Assembly: GCF_003347015.1 (NCBI RefSeq)
Contig: NZ_PNFB01000001.1
Span: 124,001-188,000 of the forward strand
Source: Brachybacterium sp. YJGR34
Lineage (GTDB): Bacteria > Actinomycetota > Actinomycetes > Actinomycetales > Dermabacteraceae
Reading direction: 5' to 3'
DNA: 64,000 nucleotides
Below are positions 50,140 to 58,854 of the stretch, piece by piece. How positions within the stretch are numbered: position 1 is the first letter of the stretch; every line of letters begins with the position of its first letter. The notes beneath the pieces are model-generated. The model was not told the origin of the DNA and searched no databases. It was given only the letters and a program-made list of their open reading frames with translations. A program made the position numbers and the translations under genes.

Positions 50140-51962
50140 CGGCCCTCCTCCTGGATCGCGCGCAGCTCGAGCTCGCCGGTGAGCGTCTCGATGTCCTGGT
50201 CGCGGCGCTTCTCCTCCTCCTGGTTGGCGATCACCCAGCGATAGCGGGCGGAGGTCCGCATCAGCTCCGGATGGGTGCCGACGGCGACCACGCGCCCGTC
50301 CTCGAGCAGCGCGACGCGGTCCGCGAGGGCCACGGTCGAGGTGCGGTGGGCGACGATCAGCGTGGTGGTGCCGGCGAGCACCTCGCGCAGACGGGCGGTG
50401 ACGGTCTCCTCCGTCTTGGTGTCCAGCGCGGAGAGCGGATCGTCCAGCAGCAGCACGGCGGGTCGCGCCGCGATCGCCCGCGCCAGGGCCAGGCGCTGGC
50501 GCTGGCCGCCGGAGAGGCTCATGCCCTCCTCGCCGATGCGGGTGTCGACCCCCTCGGGCAGGTCGTAGGCATAGGTCGCGTCCGCCGTGCGCAGCGCGAG
50601 GTGCAGCAGCTCCTCGGCGTCCTCGGCGGGCAGGGACTGATCGGCGCCCAGCAGCACGTTGTCCCGCACCGAGTCGGAGAACAGGGTGGCGTCCTCGAAG
50701 GCGACCGCGGTGAGGGTGCGCAGGGCGATGAGGTCCATGTCGCGCACGTCGACGCCGTCGATGGTGATCGAGCCGCCGGTGACCTCGTACAGCCGGGGCA
50801 GCAGCTGCAGCATCGTGGACTTGCCGCTGCCGGTCACGCCCACCAGGGCCATGGTCTCGCCCGGGCGGATCTCGAGGTCCACGCCGTCGAGCACGTCGGG
50901 GACGTGGTCGGGGGCGTCCTCGTAGCGGAAGTGCACCCCGCTGAGGCTCACGGCGCCGCGGGACGCGGCGGGAGACACCTCGACGGGGCTCTCCGGCGAG
51001 GTGATGCTGTTCGCGTCGTCCATCACCTCGTAGTGGCGGTCCAGCGCGGTGGTGGCGTTGACGGCCTGGCCGAACAGCATGCCGAGCATGCGCACGGGGC
51101 CCACCACGAGCGTGGCGGTCGCGAAGTAGGAGGCGAGCTGGCCGGTGGTGATCTGGTCGTTGGCCGTCAGGTTCAGGCCCACCAGCAGGGCCACGCCGAG
51201 CGCGAGCTCGGGCAGCATGAACATGAACATGTCGAAGCGGGCGATGGAGGTGGCCTTGCGGACCTCGGTCTGCCGCAGCTCCTCGGCCTGTTCGGTGAAG
51301 CCCTCGAGCGCCGTGGGGCCGCGGCCGAAGGCCTTGAGCACGCGGATGCCCTGCACGGACTGCTCGATGGTGGTGGCCAGGTCGCCGTTCTGGTCCTGGG
51401 AACGACGCGAGAGCACGGAGAACTCGCGGTTGAAGCGGTAGGCGATGATCGAGACCGGCACCGCGGCGACGAAGAAGATCAGCGCCAGGATCGCGGAGGA
51501 GCGCACCAGCAGCACCATGCCCACGATGATGGTGACGGAGCTGGTCACCGCCATGATCATGCCGAAGGCGATCCAGCGGCGGATCTGGTTGATGTCGCTC
51601 ATCATGCGCGAGAGCAGCTGCCCGGAGCCCCATCCGTCGTGGAAGGAGACGGGCATGTTCTGGACCTTCTCGTAGAAGCTCACGCGGATCTGCTTCTCCA
51701 CCATCGTGGAGGGCGCGACCGCGAAGGTGCGGCGCAGCCAGATGAGCGTGGCCTCGACGATGCCCAGGGCGAGCACCACCGCGCCGCCGGTCCAGATGGT
51801 GGCGGCGGTGGCATCGGTCTCGAGGCGGTTGACGATGAACTCGAGGACCTGCGGGATCATCAGCGCCACGATCGACGCGGTGAGGGCGCTGAGCAGGCCG
51901 AGGTAGAGACGGAAGCGGATCGGACGGACCGTCTGCCAGAGACGGCGCATGGTGCCGAGCAT
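50136..51962 (-). CDS. ABC exporter half-transporter with degenerate Walker B
   Basis: 608 residues: export domain of six spans, then the ATPase with Walker A GVTGSGKST, intact signature LSGGQRQ, but Walker B reads LLLDDPLSALD (near 508): Asp replaces the catalytic Glu. That is the usual degenerate partner of BmrCD/TM287-288-type heterodimers. Start ATG 51962 has a distant GAGG; ATG 51950 is an alternative. The promoter -10 TAGGCT is at 52022-52017 and the leader begins with a hairpin. Confidence 0.92.
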   Translation of the reverse strand: MLGTMRRLWQTVRPIRFRLYLGLLSALTASIVALMIPQVLEFIVNRLETDATAATIWTGGAVVLALGIVEATLIWLRRTFAVAPSTMVEKQIRVSFYEKVQNMPVSFHDGWGSGQLLSRMMSDINQIRRWIAFGMIMAVTSSVTIIVGMVLLVRSSAILALIFFVAAVPVSIIAYRFNREFSVLSRRSQDQNGDLATTIEQSVQGIRVLKAFGRGPTALEGFTEQAEELRQTEVRKATSIARFDMFMFMLPELALGVALLVGLNLTANDQITTGQLASYFATATLVVGPVRMLGMLFGQAVNATTALDRHYEVMDDANSITSPESPVEVSPAASRGAVSLSGVHFRYEDAPDHVPDVLDGVDLEIRPGETMALVGVTGSGKSTMLQLLPRLYEVTGGSITIDGVDVRDMDLIALRTLTAVAFEDATLFSDSVRDNVLLGADQSLPAEDAEELLHLALRTADATYAYDLPEGVDTRIGEEGMSLSGGQRQRLALARAIAARPAVLLLDDPLSALDTKTEETVTARLREVLAGTTTLIVAHRTSTVALADRVALLEDGRVVAVGTHPELMRTSARYRWVIANQEEEKRRDQDIETLTGELELRAIQEEGR

Positions 51963-51989
51963 GGGGAGTGGACCTCAGGGGATGAAGGG

Positions 51990-52022
51990 GGCCCCGACGT
52001 TCGGGGCCGAACCCTTAGCCTA
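51990..52022 (-). promoter_or_regulatory. -10 box and 5'-end hairpin of the ABC exporter operon
   Basis: Minus strand TAGGCT (52022-52017) is followed within about ten bases by a perfect 8-bp stem (52008-52001 and 51997-51990) with loop of three. The mRNA would start with this hairpin, which could protect its 5' end. Confidence 0.45.
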
Positions 52023-52092
52023 GTCAACTCATCGGACGATTCCTACGGATATCGCGGAAACCGCGTGCCGCTCTCCGGCGCGCGGCCCGGCG

Positions 52093-52446
52093 TCAGCCCT
52101 CCGCGTCGGCCGGGGACCAGTCGTCGTAGGCGGCGTCGGAGAGCAGCGCGGCGGCGCCGGCGGCCGCGGCGGTGACCGTGAGGACCGCCGGCCAGGGGCC
52201 GATCCGCTTCGCCAGCGGATGCGAGAGGCCGAAGCCCAGCACGTAGGTGGCGCCCAGCGCCGCCGTGGTGGCCGGCCCGCGCCGGGCCAGCCAGGTGCGT
52301 CCCGCGTAGAGCCCGGCCGCCGCCAGCACCACGCCGCCGAGGGGCCGCACGCCGGTCTCGCGGGCGGTCAGCCACCCGCCGATCAGCCCGGCGGCGACGA
52401 CGGGGGCGGTGCTGACGGACTCGGCGGGCTTGATCGCGATGCTCAT
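52093..52446 (-). CDS. Small membrane protein of unknown function, coupled to the GH13 gene
   Basis: 117 residues with about four hydrophobic stretches (13-33, 37-50, 60-80, 84-101) and an acidic C-terminal tail. I do not recognise a family. Its ATG overlaps the stop of the amylase-like gene in an ATGA arrangement, so translation is coupled. The product is probably a small inner-membrane protein; no functional motif is visible. Confidence 0.7.
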   Translation of the reverse strand: MSIAIKPAESVSTAPVVAAGLIGGWLTARETGVRPLGGVVLAAAGLYAGRTWLARRGPATTAALGATYVLGFGLSHPLAKRIGPWPAVLTVTAAAAGAAALLSDAAYDDWSPADAEG

Positions 52447-53870
52447 GCCCCCGAGCCTACGACGAGGGCCGCGCCGTGCGCGGGGACCGTCCCGGGCTGC
52501 GCGGGGCCGACGCCGTCGAGCAGGTCCGCGCCGCTGACCGCCTCGAGCACCTCGCCCGGAGCCGGCCGTGCCTGGTCGGAGAGGTTCAGCACCAGGATCA
52601 GCGCCGCCGCGTCCTCGCCGTCCGAGGGGCTCAGCACGACCTGCGCCCAGGTGTTCTCGAGCGCATCCTCGTCCACGTGCACCGCGGCGGTGGCCAGCCA
52701 CGGCAGGCGACGGCGCAGGCCCAGCAGGCGCCGATGCGCCTCGAGGATGCGGGGCGCGGCGGAGGGCGCGAGGAGGGTCAGGTGGTGGGGATGTGCCGCG
52801 TCGTCGTCGGCGGCGAGCACCTCCTCTGGGCTGCCGGGGAACCAGGGGCGCACGGCGTCGTCGCCGCCGGGGCGCTCCTCCTTGACGCCGATGGCGCCGA
52901 ACTCGTCCCCGGCGTAGACGGTCGGCACGCCGGGCAGCAGGGCGAGCAGGGCGTACGCGACGGCCAGGTCGCGGCCGTCGGACAGCTGGGAGGCGATGCG
53001 GGTGGTGTCGTGATTGCCCACGAAGGTGAGCGGATGGGCGCCGCCCGGAGCCGCGAGGGCGTCCTGGTGGCGGCGCAGCGCGTGGGCGAGCTCGAAGAGG
53101 TTGTGATCGTGCAGGGAGGACCAGATCGCCTTCCACAGCTCGTACTGGGTGATCGAGTCCGCCCCGGAGGCGGCGGCGAAGGCCGGGCGGTCGCCGTGGA
53201 TGACCTCCCCCAGGATCCAGGCCTCGGGATGCGCGGCCCGCACCCGCTGGAGGATCGGCGCCCAGGCCTCGGCCCCGGCGGCGTACATCGCGTCCAGCCT
53301 CCAGCCGTCGACCCCGCGGTCCAGCCAGAGCGACATCACCTCCACGATCCGGTCCTGCACGACCGGGTCGGCGAGGTTCAGCTCCACCAGGTCCTCGTTG
53401 CCCTCGAAGCCGTAGGGACTGCGGCCCGCCCAGCGCAGGCGAGCGCCCTCCTCGCTGTCGGGCCCGGCGGCGATCGCGCGCCGCGCCACCGGGTGCAGCG
53501 GGGAGATGTGGTTGAACACCCCGTCCAGCACCAGGCGGATGCCGCGCTCGTGGCAGGCGGCGATCAGCGCGTCGACGTCCTCCTCGTCGCCGAGCCGCGG
53601 GTCCGGCCGGCGGTGGTCGAGGGTGTCGTAGCCGTGGGAGACGGAGTCGAAGATCGGGTTCAGCAGCAGAACGTTCGCGCCGAGGCTCAGCAGATGGTCG
53701 AGCCAGCCCTCGAGGCGGCGCAGCCGGTGCACCACGTTCTCCCCGTCGGCCCCGCCGTAGCCCTCGCCGCCCAGGTCCTCGCGGTGCCGTGGCGCGCCGC
53801 AGAACCCCAGCGGGTAGACCTGCCAGCAGATCGCATCGCGGATCCAGGACGGGGCGGCGTGGTGGTTCAT
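52443..53870 (-). CDS. GH13 alpha-amylase family enzyme
   Basis: 475 residues, no signal peptide. The four conserved GH13 regions are present: DGVFNHIS (116-123), GWRLDAMYA with nucleophile D193, ILGEVIH with acid E222, and FVGNHD with H287-D288. A calcium-type loop and short C-terminal beta domain complete it. Likely acts on short alpha-glucans such as maltodextrins in the cytoplasm (neopullulanase or cyclomaltodextrinase-like); no N-terminal domain N is seen. ATG 53870 follows a TACGAT box by six bases and has no ribosome site. Confidence 0.9.
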   Translation of the reverse strand: MNHHAAPSWIRDAICWQVYPLGFCGAPRHREDLGGEGYGGADGENVVHRLRRLEGWLDHLLSLGANVLLLNPIFDSVSHGYDTLDHRRPDPRLGDEEDVDALIAACHERGIRLVLDGVFNHISPLHPVARRAIAAGPDSEEGARLRWAGRSPYGFEGNEDLVELNLADPVVQDRIVEVMSLWLDRGVDGWRLDAMYAAGAEAWAPILQRVRAAHPEAWILGEVIHGDRPAFAAASGADSITQYELWKAIWSSLHDHNLFELAHALRRHQDALAAPGGAHPLTFVGNHDTTRIASQLSDGRDLAVAYALLALLPGVPTVYAGDEFGAIGVKEERPGGDDAVRPWFPGSPEEVLAADDDAAHPHHLTLLAPSAAPRILEAHRRLLGLRRRLPWLATAAVHVDEDALENTWAQVVLSPSDGEDAAALILVLNLSDQARPAPGEVLEAVSGADLLDGVGPAQPGTVPAHGAALVVGSGA

Positions 53871-53940
53871 GCCGTCATCGTAGGGGCGACGGTGTTGAAT
53901 GGGCCCGAGATGTCCCGTCGCACCCCAGGAGTGATCGCCG

Positions 53941-54726
53941 ATGATCCGCATGCGCACCGACCTGTTCGCCGAGTCCCTCGGGATGGGCATCTCGATGGTG
54001 GTGCTGATGCCCCAGGCCGCCGCCGGGATCGGGATGGAGGGCGCGCCCGCGGCGCCGTCGGACGGGGTGCCCGTGCTCTACCTGCTGCACGGCCTCAGCG
54101 ACGACTGCACGATCTGGGAGCGCCGCACCTCCATCGAGCGCTACGCCGCCCAGAAGGGGATCGCCGTGGTGATGCCGGAGGTGCGGCGCTCCTTCTACAG
54201 CGACGAGGCGGTGGGCGAGGACTACTGGACCTTCCTCTCCGAGGAGCTCCCGCAGCTGGTCACGCGCACCTTCCACGTCTCCTCGACGCCCGAGGACACC
54301 TTCGTGGCGGGACTGTCGATGGGCGGCTTCGGCGCGTTCAAGCTGGCCCTGCACCACCCGGACCGCTTCGCGGCCGCCGCGAGCCTGTCCGGCGCGATCG
54401 ACCTGACCTCGATGGACATCGAGTGGACGGGCACCCTGGGCCGCCGGGTCTGGGGTGGTGAGGAGATCGCCGGATCGGGCGATGACCTGGTGGGGCTGCT
54501 CGCCGCGGCCGATGCCGAGCAGCTGCCCGCGCTGTTCCTGGACTGCGGCACGGAGGACCAGCTGCTGGCGCAGAACCGCCGCTTCCTCGACGTGGCCGAG
54601 GAGCACGGCGTGGAGGTCACCGCGCGGTTCCGGCCGGGCGCCCACGAGTGGGGCTTCTGGGACGAGGGCATCCAGGACGTCCTGGACTGGCTGCCGCTGC
54701 GCGCTCAGCGGGAGGCGTCGGCGTAG
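53941..54726 (+). CDS. Esterase of the EstA/esterase D (PF00756) family
   Basis: 261 residues, no signal peptide. Nucleophile S126 sits in GLSMGGFG, an Asp follows in CGTEDQ, and the His in GAHEWGFWD. The LLHGLSDD (about 48-55) is the oxyanion region. Homologues hydrolyse short-chain esters such as tributyrin, S-formylglutathione or feruloyl/acetyl sugars. ATG 53941 has GGAG nine bases upstream. Divergent from the GH13 gene; a link with carbohydrate esters is possible but not shown. Confidence 0.88.
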   Translation: MIRMRTDLFAESLGMGISMVVLMPQAAAGIGMEGAPAAPSDGVPVLYLLHGLSDDCTIWERRTSIERYAAQKGIAVVMPEVRRSFYSDEAVGEDYWTFLSEELPQLVTRTFHVSSTPEDTFVAGLSMGGFGAFKLALHHPDRFAAAASLSGAIDLTSMDIEWTGTLGRRVWGGEEIAGSGDDLVGLLAAADAEQLPALFLDCGTEDQLLAQNRRFLDVAEEHGVEVTARFRPGAHEWGFWDEGIQDVLDWLPLRAQREASA

Positions 54727-55190
54727 ACCCGCTGGGCACGCTCGCGCGTCACGGGCCGGGCGAGCGCCACGATCGCCATGATGACGCAGGTCAGCGGCCC
54801 GGCGACGACCACCCAGACGGCCAGCGGCACCATGAGCGCCGCGCTCCACGCGGAGGAGTCGGCGATGACCCCCGCGTCGATCAGCGCCGGGGCGATCACG
54901 AAGATCATGAGGAAGAAGAACACCGTCACGAGCAGCGACAGCGCGCCGAACACCGCCGCGCGCCGCCCGACGGCACGGGCCACCGGGTTCTTGCCCTGCT
55001 GGAGGATGCCGAGGACGAGCATCGCGGCGGACGCGGCGATGATCGCGAGCCCGGGGAAGCCGATCGCGGCCGCGAAGCCCACCACCCAGGCCACCCGCCC
55101 GTCCCGTCCGATGCTCGTCGGGAAGTGCTCGGGCCGCATCTGCTGCGCCGGCGGGAGGGGCGGCGGAGCGTGGCCGGGGGGAGTGGTCAT
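54705..55190 (-). CDS. Uncharacterised membrane protein (DUF4190-like)
   Basis: 161 residues. A Pro-rich cytoplasmic start (TPPGHAPPPLPPAQQ) is followed by three spans (about 40-60, 72-95 and 115-145). Architecture is common for small actinobacterial membrane proteins of unknown function. ATG 55190 lies six bases after TACGCT (55202-55197) and has no ribosome site, so the message is probably leaderless. Its end overlaps the convergent esterase gene by 22 bases. Confidence 0.72.
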   Translation of the reverse strand: MTTPPGHAPPPLPPAQQMRPEHFPTSIGRDGRVAWVVGFAAAIGFPGLAIIAASAAMLVLGILQQGKNPVARAVGRRAAVFGALSLLVTVFFFLMIFVIAPALIDAGVIADSSAWSAALMVPLAVWVVVAGPLTCVIMAIVALARPVTRERAQRVYADASR

Positions 55191-55300
55191 GGCGTCAGCG
55201 TAGAGCCGCGGACCGCACTCGGGCACTCCCCGCGGATGAGGCACGATGTGGGCAGCACCGCGGGCACCCGCCCGTTCCACCGCACCCGCCAGGAGAGACC

Positions 55301-55591
55301 GTGGCCGAGTCCGTCTTCGCCGTCCAGTACACCTACACCGACGATGTCGATCGCGTCGCGACCTTCCGGCCCGAGCACCGCGCGCATCTCGCCGAGCTCC
55401 ATGCCGAGGGGACGCTGCTGCTCTCCGGCCCGCTCAGCGGGGGCCCCGCGGCGCTGCTGGTGGTCCGCGCGGAGTCCGAGGAGGCCGCGCTCGCCGCGCT
55501 CGAGGGCGATCCCTTCCTCCGCGAGCGCGTCATCGTGGACCGCGAGGCGCGGGAGTGGACCGTCGTGATCGGCGAGCTGCCCGGGGCCTGA
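55301..55591 (+). CDS. YCII-domain protein
   Basis: 96 residues, a complete single YCII (ferredoxin-like) domain with the conserved RPEHRAHLAELHAEG and SGPL segments that form the putative active site with His/Asp. Proteins of this family are thought to be small enzymes or binding proteins; role unknown. GTG 55301 follows AGGAGAG by about five bases. Ends 12 bases before the convergent glutaredoxin-like gene. Confidence 0.85.
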   Translation: MAESVFAVQYTYTDDVDRVATFRPEHRAHLAELHAEGTLLLSGPLSGGPAALLVVRAESEEAALAALEGDPFLRERVIVDREAREWTVVIGELPGA

Positions 55592-55603
55592 GCCCAGCGG
55601 CCG

Positions 55604-56044
55604 TCAGGCGCCCTCGTCGTCGGCGCGGCGCCGGGCCTGCTCCTGCAGGTCCATCAGCGCGCCCGCAGAGGCGACGGTCGTCGCGTCCTCGCCGAGGACC
55701 ACCAGCGGCAGCGCCGCGGTGCCGCCGTGGGCCTCGAGCAGCTCCCCGGCGGACGGGTCACGGTAGACGTTGACCCAGATCAGGTCCTCGCGCGGAGAGC
55801 GGAAGGCGGTCTGGAGGCGGGCGGAGACGGGATCGCCCGGCGCCCACAGCACGATCGCATCCGCGCCGCCGGCGCGCTCGCGAGCCTCGGCCAGCGAGGT
55901 GTGCGGCCCGGAGCGCAGCGGGCTGGTCCAGTACGCCATGAACACGGTGAACAGCGCGAGGGCGATGGCGCCGATGCGCTGCTCGACCAGCAGCAGCACG
56001 ACGGTGAGCACCGCGCCGCCCAGCAGGAGGAGCAGCGGGCGCAT
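55604..56044 (-). CDS. Membrane-anchored glutaredoxin-like protein lacking the active-site cysteines
   Basis: 146 residues. Two N-terminal spans (about 2-20 and 22-40), then a domain that reads like mycoredoxin/NrdH: strand IVLWAPGDPVSARLQTAF where a Cys-x-x-Cys would be, VNVYRDPSAGELLEAHGG, the cis-Pro in ALPLVV and a final SAGALMDLQEQ. Both cysteines are missing, so thiol chemistry is unlikely; it may bind a partner or a cofactor instead. ATG 56044 starts 21 bases after the LysR gene stop on the same strand, so co-transcription is likely. Confidence 0.65.
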   Translation of the reverse strand: MRPLLLLLGGAVLTVVLLLVEQRIGAIALALFTVFMAYWTSPLRSGPHTSLAEARERAGGADAIVLWAPGDPVSARLQTAFRSPREDLIWVNVYRDPSAGELLEAHGGTAALPLVVLGEDATTVASAGALMDLQEQARRRADDEGA

Positions 56045-56064
56045 CCAGGCGCGGGCCGGGGCGT

Positions 56065-56979
56065 TCAGATCATCACCGCCGTGGCCAGGCGGTCGTTCGT
56101 CTCGGCGACGAGCGCGTCCCGCAGTGCCTTGACGGCGGGGATCGCCAGGGCCCCGCGCCGGTTGAGCAGCCCGATCATGCGGTCGTCGAGGTCCGGGATC
56201 TCCCGCACCACGACGTCGGCCGACGGCGCGGCCTCGAGCGCCGTCTCCGGCATCAGCGCGACGCCCCCACCGTGCATGATCAGCTTCTGGACCACGATCG
56301 TGTCGTCGGTCGAGTGGCGGATCGTCGGCGAGAAGCCGGCGCGGCGCGCGCTGGAGAGCAGGTTCGCGCGACAGCGCTCGCAGCCCGCGATCCACGGGTC
56401 CTCGGCGAGGTCGCCGAGGGTCAGGTCGGGATCCGCGGCGCGGGGATGGTCCCGGGGCAGGACCGCCATCACGCGATCCTCCATGAGCGGGGTCCACTCC
56501 AGGGTGCCCTCGTCGCCGATGTCGCTGCAGGGGTAGCGGAAGACCAGCGCGAGGTCGAGCTCGCCCTCGCGCAGCGCGACGACAGCATCCGGCGGCTCGA
56601 GCTCGTCGAAGGTGACGTCGAGATCGGGGGCCGTGGTGGCGAGGTGCTCGAGCACCGGCGGCAGCAGCATCGCCGCGGCCGACGGGAAGGTCCCGAACTT
56701 GACCGAACCGCGGCGCAGCGCCGTGATGTCCGCGAGCTCCTCCTCCGCGGCGTGCAGCTGTGCCGCGATGGCCTCGGCGTGCGCGGCCAGGCGCGCTCCC
56801 GCCTCGGTGGGGGTGATCCCGGCGGAGGAGCGCAGCAGCAGCTGGGTGCCCACCTCCTTCTCCAGCGCCGCCAGGTGCTGGGAGACGGCGGGCTGGGTCC
56901 AGCCCAGCTCGCGCGCGCCGGCGCCGATCGAGCCGTTGCGCACCACGGTGCGGAAGATGAGCAGCCTGCGGGGGTCCAT
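56065..56979 (-). CDS. LysR-family transcriptional regulator
   Basis: 304 residues. The winged helix-turn-helix spans residues 1-60 (DPRRLLIFRTVVRNGSIGAGARELGWTQPAVSQHLAALEKEVGTQLLLR), with a linker helix and a two-lobed effector domain. ATG 56979 and ATG 56988 are both possible; the stretch GGAGG lies between them. Its target genes are not evident: the neighbour upstream is divergent (DUF222/HNH), and the glutaredoxin-like gene follows. A TACCAT box overlaps the first ATG. Effector unknown. Confidence 0.88.
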   Translation of the reverse strand: MDPRRLLIFRTVVRNGSIGAGARELGWTQPAVSQHLAALEKEVGTQLLLRSSAGITPTEAGARLAAHAEAIAAQLHAAEEELADITALRRGSVKFGTFPSAAAMLLPPVLEHLATTAPDLDVTFDELEPPDAVVALREGELDLALVFRYPCSDIGDEGTLEWTPLMEDRVMAVLPRDHPRAADPDLTLGDLAEDPWIAGCERCRANLLSSARRAGFSPTIRHSTDDTIVVQKLIMHGGGVALMPETALEAAPSADVVVREIPDLDDRMIGLLNRRGALAIPAVKALRDALVAETNDRLATAVMI

Positions 56980-57083
56980 GGCCTCCATGGTAGGCGCCGA
57001 ACGCAAGCTGTGCTTATGGGGTTGTGCACGTCGAGGTCGATCCGCAATGGCGTGGGGAGCCGGCTGGTGGGGCGGTGATGAGG

Positions 57084-57187
57084 GAATTCGTCGGTCGCAC
57101 AGGAATGCGCGACCGGGAATTCTCGCGGAGTGTTCGTGGGTCCGCGCGGTCCACCGTTCCTCCCCACAGGCTGGTCGTCCACAGGCT
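57084..57187 (+). repeat. Hairpin and direct repeats upstream of the DUF222/HNH gene
   Basis: GAATTC-gt-CGGTCGC (57084-57098) can pair with GCGACCG-g-GAATTC (57109-57122), a 13-bp stem with a one-base bulge. Downstream CCACAGGCT occurs twice with a 15-base period (57164-57172 and 57179-57187). A TAGGGT box at 57222-57227 lies seven bases before the ATG, with TTGTCGGGC at 57206-57214. Confidence 0.6.
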
Positions 57188-57234
57188 CCTCGCCGTCCTG
57201 TTCGATTGTCGGGCCCCTTCATAGGGTGGTGGGT

Positions 57235-58833
57235 ATGGACGAGAATCCCACGGCGAGCAGCGGACGCCCCGGACCGGATGCCTCCGGTGCCGGGGGTCCC
57301 GCGCCGCGGGATGCGCTGGGCGCCGCCGCGGAGCGGATCACGGCGCTCGAGGCCGGGCCCGCGGCGCGGGACGTTCTCGCGGGGTTCCTCACCGCGGTCC
57401 TGGCCGCGTTCACCGCCACCCGCTCGGTGCGGGACCCGTTGCCGGACACGGCACCGGGCAGCGTGGAGGAGTCCCTGGCCGTCCTCGCGGGCATCGAGCA
57501 GCTGCGCGCGAGCCTCACGGCGGTGGATGCGGCCTGGCAGGTCGCCGCGCAGCAGCGGATCCGCCGCAGCGAGGCGGAGGGTGACCTCCCGGACCGGCAC
57601 CAGGGCCGGGCCGCGGCGCAGGAGATCGCGCTCGCCCGCCGTGTCTCGCCCCAATCCTCCTCGCAGTCCCTGGCGGCCTCGCGGCGGATGATCGAGCACC
57701 TGCCCGCGACCCTGGCCGCGCTCGAGCGCGGGACGGTCACCGCGCAGCAGGCCACCACCATCGCCACCGCCCTGGACGGCGCCCGGCCCGAGACCTGCCG
57801 GAGCATCGACGGGATGATCGCCGAGAACCCCGAGATCCTGGAGGGCGCGGGAGCCCGCCACGTGCGCTCGCGGGTCCGGCAGATGGTCCAGCACCTCGAA
57901 CCCGGCACCTCCCGTGACAGGGCGGAGCGCGCCGCCCGGGCCCGGCACGTGACGATGACGCCGCTGGAGGACGGCATGGCCCGCCTCACCGGGGTGCTGC
58001 GGGCCATCGACGCCGCCGGTGTGCTGGGGACCCTCCGCACCAGGGCTGAGTCCCAGCGCGCCGCCGGGGCGAAGGACCCGGTCTCCGCGCTCGAGGCCGA
58101 CGCCCTGGTCGCCGCGATCCTCCACCCCGGGACCACGGAGAACACATCGACCACCGGCGCGCGACTGCGCACCACGCCGGGCCTGGACGTCGGGATCGTC
58201 TTCACGGACACCGCCCTCCTGGACGGCGACGAGGGCGAGAGCGCGACGCTCGAGGGCTACGGGACGCTGCCGGCGCACATCGTGACCGACACGCTGCTGG
58301 GCACCCCGCCCGGGCGCCTCCGTCGGCACGACGAGGACCGCCACCCCGACGAGGAGGTCGGTGCGCTGTTCCGTCGCCTCTACACCCATCCCACCACGGG
58401 ACAGCTGGTGGGGATGGAGTCCCGGTCCCGGGTCTTCCCGACGGGCTTGGCGCGGATGATCCGATGGCGCGACGAGACCTGCCGGACCCCGTGGTGCAAC
58501 GCGAGGATCCGCCACATCGACCACGTGATCCCCGCTCACCAGGGCGGACCCACCAGCTACGCCTCCGGCCAGGGACTCTGCGCCCGCTGCAACTACCTCA
58601 AGGAGCACGGCTGGACCCTCACCGAGGCCGGCATCACCACGGGACCGGCGAGGTCCTCGCCGCGCCTCCCGCCCAGGGCCTGGCAGTGGACGAGCCCTCA
58701 TGGAGCCCGCGGAACCTCCGTCACCCCGCGCCTGCTCGGCCCTCGGCCCCGCCGCGCGGCCGGCCCCGGGAGCAGCGATGGCCCGCCGACGCCCGGCGCA
58801 CATCCCGGAGAGCCCGGCGACGAGCCGCCGTGA
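57235..58833 (+). CDS. DUF222 / HNH endonuclease domain protein (13E12 repeat family)
   Basis: 532 residues. The long helical DUF222 region (about 80-330) is followed by the HNH site: C-R-T-P-W-C, then HIDHVIPAHQGGPT and C-A-R-C (about 415-455), where His and the Cys pairs bind metal. A Pro/Arg-rich disordered tail of about 80 residues ends the protein. This family is multi-copy and actinobacteria-specific, with unknown role; some mycobacterial members respond to DNA damage. ATG 57235. The frame is intact, so the gene is probably functional. Base use matches neighbours. Confidence 0.9.
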   Translation: MDENPTASSGRPGPDASGAGGPAPRDALGAAAERITALEAGPAARDVLAGFLTAVLAAFTATRSVRDPLPDTAPGSVEESLAVLAGIEQLRASLTAVDAAWQVAAQQRIRRSEAEGDLPDRHQGRAAAQEIALARRVSPQSSSQSLAASRRMIEHLPATLAALERGTVTAQQATTIATALDGARPETCRSIDGMIAENPEILEGAGARHVRSRVRQMVQHLEPGTSRDRAERAARARHVTMTPLEDGMARLTGVLRAIDAAGVLGTLRTRAESQRAAGAKDPVSALEADALVAAILHPGTTENTSTTGARLRTTPGLDVGIVFTDTALLDGDEGESATLEGYGTLPAHIVTDTLLGTPPGRLRRHDEDRHPDEEVGALFRRLYTHPTTGQLVGMESRSRVFPTGLARMIRWRDETCRTPWCNARIRHIDHVIPAHQGGPTSYASGQGLCARCNYLKEHGWTLTEAGITTGPARSSPRLPPRAWQWTSPHGARGTSVTPRLLGPRPRRAAGPGSSDGPPTPGAHPGEPGDEPP

Positions 58834-58854
58834 ACGGGGTGAGACGATGCGCCG

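Noticed and set aside
57235..58833. DUF222/HNH gene as a group II intron or transposase
   Set aside because: No reverse transcriptase or transposase motifs, no terminal inverted repeats or target duplications around the gene.
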